Positions 52,565 to 59,546 of a stretch of 64,000 nt of DNA are shown piece after piece; position 1 is the first letter of the stretch, and every line of letters begins with the position of its first letter. Position numbers and translations under genes: made by a program. The DNA is from Kitasatospora atroaurantiaca (lineage in GTDB: Bacteria > Actinomycetota > Actinomycetes > Streptomycetales > Streptomycetaceae), in the NCBI RefSeq assembly GCF_007828955.1, contig NZ_VIVR01000001.1:7440001-7504000 (forward strand), written 5' to 3'. The notes beneath the pieces are model-generated. The model worked only from the letters and a program-made list of their open reading frames with translations. It did not search any database and was not told where the DNA came from.

Positions 52565-53100
52565 GCCGGCCCCATGGCGTCACCTGCTTCCACGGCTGCT
52601 GCTCGATGGGCGGCGACACCCAACAGGCTCACGCGTTCCCACGCCCAGTCGACGTGGAGGACGTCGGCGCGGATCCGCCGGCCGATCGGGGCGACGTCGT
52701 CCAGGGACTCGAGGTGCTCCCAGGACATCTCGGGGACGCGCAGAGGGCGCCATGTCAGCGCCCCGTGTTGCTCGAAGTTGCCCCAAGGGCCGGTCGTGGA
52801 TGGACAAGAGGAATGATCACCGCCCAGCCTTCGGAGGCTCGCGCGCATCCGACAGAGCCTGCGAGTCGGCGACAGTGGGTCTTGAGTGAATGCCAGGGAA
52901 GTCTGAGCGCCGAAGGCGGTGCGTCTGCCAGGTTCAGCGGCAGAGCTCCGTGAAGAAGTGGCGGCGCCGCATCCACCCCTCTGGCGCATCGCACCGATGT
53001 TTCGCCGGCCCTCATCTGTCGCGCTACCTTTCGGATCAACCGCGACACGGCCTCCGCTCGGGGTGCCGGTACGCCCGTTTCCGCACCGGAGGACAGTTCG
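52565..53100. other. intergenic region, possible decayed coding sequence
   Basis: About 535 nt between the transposase scrap and the LLM oxidoreductase. On the minus strand (about 52790-52540) an open stretch reads MSWEHLESLDDVAPIGRRIR and continues DVLHVDWAWERVSLLGVAAH, with codon bias like real genes, but without start signals or a family I recognise; it may be a remnant. GGAGGACAG near 53090 is the ribosome binding site of the next gene. Confidence 0.35.
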
Positions 53101-54150
53101 ATGACCGAAGCCGCCCCGCCGCTCCTGCTGGACGTGACCGCCACCGGCGCGGCCGCCGGGATCCCGGCCGCCGCCCGCGCGGCCGAGCGCCGCGGGCTCG
53201 ATCGGTTCATCATGTCCGAGACCTCGCACAACCCCTTCCTCCAGCTCGCCCGCGCGGCCGACCGGACGGAGTCGATCGAGCTCGGCACCGGCGTCGCCAT
53301 CGCCTTCGCCCGGACGCCGATGACCCTCGCGTACGAGGCGTGGGGCCTGCACGAGGCGTCGGGAGGACGGGCCGTCATCGGCCTCGGCTCGCAGGTCAAG
53401 CCGCACATCGTGCGCCGCTTCGGCATGCCGTGGGACCGGCCGGCCGCCCGGATGAAGGAGTACATCGCGGCCGTCCGTGCGATCTGGCACAGCTGGCAGA
53501 CCGGTGAACGCCTCGCGTTCCGGGGCGAGTTCTACTCGCACACTCTGATGACCCCGGTCTTCGCCCCCGACCCGATCGCGCAGGGCGCCCCGCCGATCCT
53601 GCTCGCCGGCGTCGGCCCGCTGATGAGCGCGGCGGCGGGCGCTGTCGCGGACGGCTTCATCAGCCACCCCTTCACCTCGGTCGAGTACCTGACGGGCACC
53701 GTGCTCCCCGGCGTGCGCGCCGCCCGCACCAAGGCGGAGGCCGAGGGCGCTGCCTGGACCTCGCGCCCGTTCGAGGTGGTCGGCTCGGTGCTCACCGCCA
53801 CCGGCTGCACCGAGGAGGAGCTGCGGGACAACCGCCGCGCCGTACGCGAGCGGGTCGCCTTCTACGCCTCCACCCCCGCCTACCGTGCCGTCCTGGAGAC
53901 CCACGGCTGGGGAGAACTCCACGACGAGCTCAACCGTTTGTCCACGCGGGGCCGCTGGCAGGAGATGGGCGAACTGATCGACGACGAGGTGTACGACACC
54001 TTCGCGGTGGCCGGGGAGCCGGCCGAGGTCGCCCGTGAGATCCACCGCCGGTACGCCGGTGTCGTCACCCGTCTCTCGGTCAGCGGACCGGACGGCGCAG
54101 ATCCCGAGCTGATGCTGGACGTCCTCGCGGAGATCCGCGCCCTGGGCTGA
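53101..54150 (+). CDS. LLM-class F420-dependent oxidoreductase (TIGR03617-like)
   Basis: A 349-residue luciferase-like monooxygenase-fold protein. Features: LLDVTATGAAAGIPAAARAA at the start, IELGTGVAIAFARTPMTLAY, GRAVIGLGSQVKPHIVRRFG and PPILLAGVGPLMSAAAGAVA. These match the TIGR03617 group of actinobacterial F420-linked oxidoreductases. Cofactor and substrate are predicted only. GGAGGACAG before ATG 53101. It lies just upstream of the TetR gene on the same strand; the operator of that gene is 16 nt after its stop. Confidence 0.88.
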   Translation: MTEAAPPLLLDVTATGAAAGIPAAARAAERRGLDRFIMSETSHNPFLQLARAADRTESIELGTGVAIAFARTPMTLAYEAWGLHEASGGRAVIGLGSQVKPHIVRRFGMPWDRPAARMKEYIAAVRAIWHSWQTGERLAFRGEFYSHTLMTPVFAPDPIAQGAPPILLAGVGPLMSAAAGAVADGFISHPFTSVEYLTGTVLPGVRAARTKAEAEGAAWTSRPFEVVGSVLTATGCTEEELRDNRRAVRERVAFYASTPAYRAVLETHGWGELHDELNRLSTRGRWQEMGELIDDEVYDTFAVAGEPAEVAREIHRRYAGVVTRLSVSGPDGADPELMLDVLAEIRALG

Positions 54151-54165
54151 ATCCGTCCCCGCCGC

Positions 54166-54203
54166 TGGCACTCTGTGCCGCTCCGGCAGTGTACTGAGTG
54201 CCA
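54166..54203. promoter_or_regulatory. 38-bp operator in front of the TetR gene
   Basis: TGGCACTCTGT-N16-ACTGAGTGCCA: 11-bp arms at 54166-54176 and 54193-54203, 10 of 11 positions complementary. The same layout occurs at 58055-58092 and 58180-58217. It covers the likely -35 region; TAGGTT at 54221-54226 looks like a -10 only 7 nt before the ATG, so the transcript may be leaderless and the operator would allow autorepression. Confidence 0.75.
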
Positions 54204-54232
54204 TTCGCGGCCGAAAATGCTAGGTTCACGGT

Positions 54233-54961
54233 ATGACCGACGCCCAGAACCCCAGCCAGGAGACCGCCGTCGCGCCCGTGAAACCGGCCATGCGCGACGC
54301 TCTGATCGCGGCGGCCTTCCAGCTGTTCCTGGACCGTGGGTACGAGCAGACGACGATCGACGACATTGTCTCCCTGGCGGGCGTCGGCCGCCGGTCGTTC
54401 TTCCGCTACTTCCCCTCGAAGGAGGACGTGGTCTTCCCCGACCACGAGAAGTGCCTGGCGGACATGACCGACTTCCTGCAGGCGAGCGAGGACGGCGACG
54501 ACCCGGTGGCGCGGGTCTGCGACGCGGCCCGCCTGGTGCTGCGGATGTACGCCGAGAACCCCACCTTCTCGGTGCAGCGCTACCGCCTGACCAAGAAGGT
54601 CCCGGGCCTGCGCACCTATGAACTGTCGGTCGTCTGGCGCTACGAGCGCACGCTCGCCGAGTACCTGCGCGCCCGGTTCTCCGCCCGCCGCGACGGTACG
54701 CTGCGCGCCGACGTGATCGCCGCTGCCGTGGTCGCCGCGCACAACCACGCGCTGCGCGCCTGGCTGCGCGCCGACGGCCAGGGGGATGCGGCGGCCGAGA
54801 TGGACCGCGCCCTCGAGTACGTCACCAGTGCCTGGACGTCGAAGCAGGCCCCCTCCGGTGCCGCCGAGGAGCAGGACGACGTGGTCATCGTCATCACCAA
54901 GCGCAGTACCCCGATGTGGCGGGTCGTCAGGGACGTCGAGGCGGGCCTCGGCCAGGACTGA
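54233..54961 (+). CDS. TetR-family regulator
   Basis: A 242-residue TetR regulator. The DNA-binding domain is ALIAAAFQLFLDRGYEQTTI and then DIVSLAGVGRRSFFRYFPSK (helix 2-3 of the HTH). The ligand-binding domain (about 80-200) has no named relative. The C-terminal 40 residues are charged and flexible. Its promoter carries the first of three matching operators; the others lie before the acyl-CoA dehydrogenase operon and the zinc-ribbon gene 3-4 kb away, so it probably represses itself and those genes in response to an acyl-CoA or related ligand. No good Shine-Dalgarno is seen before ATG 54233, consistent with leaderless translation. Convergent with etfA. Confidence 0.9.
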   Translation: MTDAQNPSQETAVAPVKPAMRDALIAAAFQLFLDRGYEQTTIDDIVSLAGVGRRSFFRYFPSKEDVVFPDHEKCLADMTDFLQASEDGDDPVARVCDAARLVLRMYAENPTFSVQRYRLTKKVPGLRTYELSVVWRYERTLAEYLRARFSARRDGTLRADVIAAAVVAAHNHALRAWLRADGQGDAAAEMDRALEYVTSAWTSKQAPSGAAEEQDDVVIVITKRSTPMWRVVRDVEAGLGQD

Positions 54962-54968
54962 GAACGCG

Positions 54969-55005
54969 GCGAAGCCGGCCGGCAGGTGCTGCCGGCCGGC
55001 TTCGC
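54969..55005. terminator. 17-bp hairpin between tetR and etfA
   Basis: GCGAAGCCGGCCGGCAG (54969-54985) and its exact complement (54989-55005) around a 3-nt loop, 7 nt after the TetR stop and 21 nt after the end of etfA on the other strand. A bidirectional terminator for convergent genes. Confidence 0.88.
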
Positions 55006-55026
55006 GCTGTGCAGGCCCGGTTGCCG

Positions 55027-55980
55027 TCAGCCCTTGGCTTCGGCGGTGAGCTGGGGGAGGACGGTGAACAGGTCGCCGACCACGCCGTAGTCGACGAGTT
55101 CGAAGATCGGGGCCTCGGGGTCCTTGTTGATGGCCACGATGGTCTTCGAGGTCTGCATGCCGGCCCGGTGCTGGATCGCGCCGGAGATGCCCGCCGCGAC
55201 GTACAGCTGCGGGGAGACCTGCTTGCCGGTCTGGCCGACCTGGTTGGTGTGCGGGTACCAGCCCGCGTCCACCGCGGCCCGCGAGGCACCGACGGCCGCG
55301 CCCAGCGCGTCCGCGAGCTCCTCGACCACGCCGAAGCCCTCCGCCGCACCCACGCCACGGCCACCGGAGACCACGATCGCGGCCTCGGTCAGCTCGGGGC
55401 GGCCGGAGGAGACCCGCGGGGTGCGGGCGACGACCGTGGCCGCGTTGCCGGTGAACGCCACCGTGACGTTCTCCACCGCGCCGGCCGCCGGGGCCGCCTC
55501 GGGGGCCACCGCGTTCGGCTTCACCGTGATCACCGGCACGCCGTGCGACACCCTCGACTTCACCTGGAACGACGCGGCGAACACCGACTGGGTGGCGACC
55601 GGACCACCGTCGCCGGCCTCCAGGTCCACCGCGTCGGTGATGATGCCCGAACCCAGCCGCAGCGCGACGCGGGCGGCGACCTCCTTGCCCTCGCCGGAGG
55701 AGGTGACGAGCACCGCGGCCGCGTCGGCGGCCTTGGCGATCTGGGCGAGCGCGTCGACCTTGGGGACGACCAGCTGGTCGGCGAACTCGGCGCCGTCGGC
55801 GACGTACACCTTGGCCGCGCCGAACTCGCCGGCCTTGGCGGCGATGTCGGCGGCGGCCGCACCGGCGCCCAGCACCACCGCGGCGGGCTCGCCGATGCGG
55901 CGGGCCAGGGTCAGCAGTTCGAGGGCCGGCTTGCGGACCACACCGTCGGCGTGGTCCACGAGAACCAGGATCTCAGCCAT
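55027..55980 (-). CDS. etfA: electron transfer flavoprotein alpha subunit
   Basis: A 317-residue ETF alpha subunit. The N-terminal domain starts AEILVLVDHADGVVRKPALE; the C-terminal FAD-binding domain contains VSGGRGVGAAEGFGVVEELA, the DAGWYPHTNQVGQTGKQVSP motif and IQHRAGMQTSKTIVAINKDP (VGATG-type loop). With EtfB it shuttles electrons from acyl-CoA dehydrogenases to the ETF:quinone oxidoreductase. Third gene of the acd-etfB-etfA operon, 48 nt after etfB. Confidence 0.95.
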   Translation of the reverse strand: MAEILVLVDHADGVVRKPALELLTLARRIGEPAAVVLGAGAAAADIAAKAGEFGAAKVYVADGAEFADQLVVPKVDALAQIAKAADAAAVLVTSSGEGKEVAARVALRLGSGIITDAVDLEAGDGGPVATQSVFAASFQVKSRVSHGVPVITVKPNAVAPEAAPAAGAVENVTVAFTGNAATVVARTPRVSSGRPELTEAAIVVSGGRGVGAAEGFGVVEELADALGAAVGASRAAVDAGWYPHTNQVGQTGKQVSPQLYVAAGISGAIQHRAGMQTSKTIVAINKDPEAPIFELVDYGVVGDLFTVLPQLTAEAKG

Positions 55981-56028
55981 GATTCGTTGCTCCTGATCGA
56001 TCGTGAAATTGGCGCTAACGGCGGTCGG

Positions 56029-56814
56029 TTAGATGAACTTCTGGGCGGCGAGGTAGGCGGCGAGCTGCTTGCCGCCCTCACCCTCGTCCTTGACGATGGT
56101 GCCCGCGGTGCGCGGCGGGCGGGCGGTGATGGTCTCCACCGCGGTCCACGCGCCGGCCAGGCCGACCTCGCCCGCGTCGATGCCCAGGTCGTCCAGGTCG
56201 TACTCGGTGACCGGCTTCTTCTTCGCCGCCATGATGCCCTTGAAGGACGGGTAGCGGGCCTCGCCGGACTGGTCGGTGACCGAGATGACCGCGGGCAGCT
56301 CCGCCTGCAGCTCCTCGGTGGCCGCGTCGCCGTCCCGGCGGCCCTTCACCGTGGTGCCCTCGACCGTCACCTCGGACAGCAGGGTCACCTGCGGCACGCC
56401 CAGGCGCTCGGCCAGCAGCGCCGGCAGCACACCCATCGTGCCGTCGGTGGAGGCCATGCCGCCGACCACCAGGTCGAACCCGGTCTTCTCCAGCGCCTTC
56501 GCGATGATCCCCGAGGTGGCGATCACGTCCGAACCGTGGATGTCGTCGTCGTTCACGTGAACGGCCTTGTCCGCACCCATCGACAGCGCCTTGCGCAGCG
56601 CGTCCTTGGCATCGTCCGGACCCACGGTCAGCACGGTCACCTCGGCATCACCGTGCGCCTCCGCGATCCGCAGCGCCTGCTCCACGCCGTACTCGTCCAG
56701 CTCCGACAGGAGGCCGTCCACGCCCTCCCGGTCGGTGGTGGTGTCGTCCGCGAAGCGACGGTCACCGGTCGCGTCGGGCACGTACTTCACACAGACAACG
56801 ATCCTCAAGCTCAC
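56029..56814 (-). CDS. etfB: electron transfer flavoprotein beta subunit
   Basis: A 261-residue ETF beta subunit: MSLRIVVCVKYVPDATGDRR, LDEYGVEQALRIAEA, and the conserved DLVVGGMASTDGTMGVLPAL and RYPSFKGIMAAKKKP blocks with the recognition loop that contacts dehydrogenases. GTG start at 56814 with AGGAG 9 nt upstream, 30 nt after the acyl-CoA dehydrogenase. Confidence 0.95.
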   Translation of the reverse strand: MSLRIVVCVKYVPDATGDRRFADDTTTDREGVDGLLSELDEYGVEQALRIAEAHGDAEVTVLTVGPDDAKDALRKALSMGADKAVHVNDDDIHGSDVIATSGIIAKALEKTGFDLVVGGMASTDGTMGVLPALLAERLGVPQVTLLSEVTVEGTTVKGRRDGDAATEELQAELPAVISVTDQSGEARYPSFKGIMAAKKKPVTEYDLDDLGIDAGEVGLAGAWTAVETITARPPRTAGTIVKDEGEGGKQLAAYLAAQKFI

Positions 56815-56844
56815 GGTGTCTGCTCCTTTCTGACGGAATGTTGG

Positions 56845-57996
56845 TTACGGGAGGTTGCGGGCCATGACGATGCGCTGGATCTGGTTGGTGCCCTCGTAGA
56901 TCTGGGTGATCTTGGCGTCGCGCATCATCCGCTCGAGCGGGTAGTCGCGGGTGTAGCCGTAGCCGCCGAGGAGCTGGACGGCGTCGATGGTGATCTCCAT
57001 GGCGGCGTCCGAGGCGAAGCACTTGGCCGCGGCGCCGAAGAAGGTCAGGTCGGCGTCGGTGCGCTGGGACTTGGCGGCGGCCGCGTAGGTGAGCTGGCGG
57101 GCGGCCTCCAGCTTCATCGCCATGTCGGCGAGCATGAACTGGACGCCCTGGAAGTCGCCGATCGGCTTGCCGAACTGCTTGCGCTCCTTGACGTACCCGG
57201 CCGCGTAGTCCAGGGCGCCCTGGGCGATGCCCAGCGCCTGGGCGGCGATGGTGACGCGGGTGTGGTCCAGCGTCTTCATCGCGGTGGCGAAGCCGGTGCC
57301 CTCCTCGCCGATCATGCGGTCGGCCGGGATCCGGACGTTGTCGAGGTAGACCTCGCGGGTCGGCGAGCCCTTGATGCCGAGCTTCTTCTCCGGCGCGCCG
57401 AAGGACACGCCCTCGTCGCCCTTCTCCACCACGAACGCCGAGATGCCCTTCGAGCGCTTCTCCGGGTCGGTCACGGCCATCACCGTGTAGAACTCCGACA
57501 CGCCGGCGTTGGTGATCCAGCGCTTCACGCCGTTCAGCACCCAGAAGTCACCGTCGCGCACCGCGCGGGTCTTCATCCCGGCCGCGTCCGAACCGGCGTC
57601 CGGCTCCGACAGGCAGTACGAGAACATGCCCTCGCCACGCGCCAGCGCACCCAGGTACTTCTGCTTCAGCGCCTCCGAACCGGACAGCTGCACCGGCAGC
57701 GAGCCCAGCTTGTTGACCGCCGGGATCAGCGAGGAGGACGCGCACACCCGCGCGACCTCCTCGATCACGATCACCGTCGCCAGCGCGTCCGCACCCGCGC
57801 CGCCGTACTCCTCCGGGACGTGCACCGCGTGCAGGTCGTTGGCCTGCAGCGCCTCCAGCGCCTCGGACGGGAAGCGGCCCTGCTCGTCCACCTCGGCCGC
57901 GTACGGAGCGATCTTCGCCTCGGCGAGCGACCGCACCGCCTCACGGAGCATGTCGTGCTCCTCGCTGAGCCGGAAGAGATCGAAGACCTTGTCCAT
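56845..57996 (-). CDS. acyl-CoA dehydrogenase
   Basis: A 383-residue acyl-CoA dehydrogenase, full length. Landmarks: FRLSEEHDMLREAVRSLAEA, the FAD/substrate motif MFSYCLSEPDAGSDAAGMKT, WITNAGVSEFYTVMAVTD, and near the end AVQLLGGYGYTRDYPLERMM with the QIYEGTNQIQRIVMARNL signature; the catalytic glutamate is the E in IYEGT. The enzyme oxidises an acyl-CoA to an enoyl-CoA and passes electrons to ETF, encoded by the next two genes. The ATG 57996 fits the family's N-terminus and has GGAG upstream; an ATG at 58083 is in frame but would lie inside the operator. The operator at 58055-58092 is 59 nt upstream. Confidence 0.95.
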   Translation of the reverse strand: MDKVFDLFRLSEEHDMLREAVRSLAEAKIAPYAAEVDEQGRFPSEALEALQANDLHAVHVPEEYGGAGADALATVIVIEEVARVCASSSLIPAVNKLGSLPVQLSGSEALKQKYLGALARGEGMFSYCLSEPDAGSDAAGMKTRAVRDGDFWVLNGVKRWITNAGVSEFYTVMAVTDPEKRSKGISAFVVEKGDEGVSFGAPEKKLGIKGSPTREVYLDNVRIPADRMIGEEGTGFATAMKTLDHTRVTIAAQALGIAQGALDYAAGYVKERKQFGKPIGDFQGVQFMLADMAMKLEAARQLTYAAAAKSQRTDADLTFFGAAAKCFASDAAMEITIDAVQLLGGYGYTRDYPLERMMRDAKITQIYEGTNQIQRIVMARNLP

Positions 57997-58054
57997 GGTG
58001 TGGCGCTCCAGTCCGCCCGCGCCGATCGGGCGCGTAGCGTGATCAAAGACGGTA

Positions 58055-58092
58055 GGGAACTCAGTTCCCCTAATAGAACACACTCTGTGCCA
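58055..58092. promoter_or_regulatory. 38-bp operator in front of the acyl-CoA dehydrogenase operon
   Basis: GGGAACTCAGT-N16-ACTCTGTGCCA with arms at 58055-58065 and 58082-58092, the same 11-16-11 layout as the site before the TetR gene. The left arm also forms the small palindrome GGGAACTCAGTTCCC (58055-58069). On the minus strand TACCGT just beyond it could be the -10 box. Predicted target of the TetR protein. Confidence 0.7.
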
Positions 58093-58179
58093 CCTTTGCC
58101 AGTCCTGGCCGCCTGTCGCCGTGTCGATGTGGCGCCCAGGTGCCGATTTCGATGGCCGAGTGGCGTGGTAGAGGCTTGA

Positions 58180-58217
58180 TGGTACTGAGTTCCTTTACAT
58201 GGATGAACTCAGTGCCA
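58180..58217. promoter_or_regulatory. 38-bp operator in front of the zinc-ribbon gene
   Basis: TGGTACTGAGT-N16-ACTCAGTGCCA with arms 58180-58190 and 58207-58217 (10 of 11 complementary; inward extension TC/GA makes 13-bp arms). It lies 59 nt before the zinc-ribbon start codon and is the best-conserved of the three related sites. Confidence 0.78.
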
Positions 58218-58276
58218 TATCGTTCCCGCGTGCCGCCGCACGCATCGGATGTCGGCCCGTCGCAGGGAGATGAACC

Positions 58277-58684
58277 GTGTTGCAGACCAGCCACAGCGCC
58301 GCGACGCTCGTCCAGGACCGCGAACCGGAAGCCGGCCCGCGGCTCTACTTCCAGCGCTGCCGCTGGTGCGGAACCGCTTCGTACCAGCGCCTCCTCTGCA
58401 CCGGCTGCGGATCGACCGACTTCGAGATGGAGCGCAGCGAGGGCGAGGGTGCCGTCTGTATGCACCGCCACGTCAGCGCTGTCGAGGACCGGTGGCCCGT
58501 GTTCATGAGTGAGGGCTTCGTGGTGCGGTGCCGGGTCGTCGGCGCCCGGGAGGCGGTGCGGCCGGGCGTCAAGGTCCGGCTGTCGTGGACCGGCGAGTCC
58601 GACCCGGAGCCGGTGGTCGAGCTCTGGGATGCGCCGGCGGACGGCCGGCAGCCCGCCATGCCGAGGCACAACCACCCTTACTGA
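58277..58684 (+). CDS. zinc-ribbon/OB-fold (DUF35-type) acyl-CoA-associated protein
   Basis: A 135-residue protein. A rubredoxin-like zinc ribbon with C28-x2-C31 and C41-x2-C44 (CRWCGTASYQRLLCTGCG) is followed by an OB-fold domain (SEGEGAVCMHRHVSAVED, FVVRCRVVGAREAVRPGVKV). DUF35 proteins bind acyl-CoA and partner with thiolase-like or hydratase enzymes in lipid and steroid pathways; none is next to it here. The gene is divergent from the acyl-CoA dehydrogenase operon and has its own copy of the TetR-type operator. GTG 58277 follows GGGAGA. Confidence 0.85.
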   Translation: MLQTSHSAATLVQDREPEAGPRLYFQRCRWCGTASYQRLLCTGCGSTDFEMERSEGEGAVCMHRHVSAVEDRWPVFMSEGFVVRCRVVGAREAVRPGVKVRLSWTGESDPEPVVELWDAPADGRQPAMPRHNHPY

Positions 58685-58776
58685 GACCGCCGAGCGCTCC
58701 GCCGGGTGCGCACGGCACACGGCATCCGTCGGGCGCCGATTACCGCTGCGGCTCTCGTGTTCGACAGGATGGGTGC

Positions 58777-59307
58777 ATGACCGAGATTCACACCCCCCGA
58801 CTCGTCCTCCGCCGCTGGCATGACGGCGACCTCGCCCCCATGGCGGAGATCAATGCGGATCCGGAGGTCATGCGCTGGATCGGTGACGGCTCGGTCCTCG
58901 ACCTGGAGCAGACGGCGGAGGCGATCGAGCGGTGGGAGGAGGAATGGGACGAGGAGGGCTTCGGTCTCTTCGCCGTCGAACTCCTGGCTTCCGGTGAACT
59001 GGCCGGGTTCGCGGGCCTCTCCGTACCCGAGTTCCTGCCCGAGGTGCTGCCGGCTGTGGAGATCTGCTGGCGGTTCGGCCGCCAGTTCTGGGGCCAGGGT
59101 TACGCGTCCGAAGCCGCCCATGCCGTGCTGGAGTTCGCACTCGAGGACCGCGGCCTCGACCGGGTCATCAGCATCGCCCGGCTGGGCAACGAAGCCTCCG
59201 AGAACGTGATGCGCAAGCTCGGCATGGAGCCGGAGCGCGAGACGACCCACCCGGAACACGGTTTCCCGCTGCGCGTTCACGCCATCGATCTCACCGAGTA
59301 CCTCTGA
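58777..59307 (+). CDS. GNAT-family acetyltransferase (RimJ/RimL type)
   Basis: A 176-residue GNAT of the Acetyltransf_3 type: TPRLVLRRWHDGDLAPMAEI at the start, then VEICWRFGRQFWGQGYASEA, the R/Q-x2-G-x-G/A acetyl-CoA loop (QFWGQGYASEA), and VISIARLGNEASENVMRKLG. Such enzymes acetylate N-termini, amines or small molecules. The start at ATG 58777 matches the family; the upstream in-frame sequence is not coding. Confidence 0.9.
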   Translation: MTEIHTPRLVLRRWHDGDLAPMAEINADPEVMRWIGDGSVLDLEQTAEAIERWEEEWDEEGFGLFAVELLASGELAGFAGLSVPEFLPEVLPAVEICWRFGRQFWGQGYASEAAHAVLEFALEDRGLDRVISIARLGNEASENVMRKLGMEPERETTHPEHGFPLRVHAIDLTEYL

Positions 59308-59546
59308 GCCGAGCGAGGAGCCGTCGTGGGCAGGAGTGGAGGCGAGGGATGCCGCACGCGAGCGAGCGGTTCCGCGATGAAACCCACTGACCCGATCCGG
59401 TAGGTTGTGGCCCGCACGCCGATCTGCTCGGGAGTGCTGCCCCGTCGATGACCAGGCGTCAGGAGCCTCCTCCTGACGCCGACCAGAGTGTCCGGGGAGA
59501 GGTTCGGCGGGCAATACGGGGCGGGTCCGGGGAGAGGGCGTTGGCA

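Noticed and set aside
54916..58179. Very long plus-strand open frame (over 1000 codons) opposite the acd-etf operon
   Set aside because: It is antisense to three unmistakable genes, and its His/Gly/Arg-rich repetitive translation is what GC-biased codons give when read backwards.
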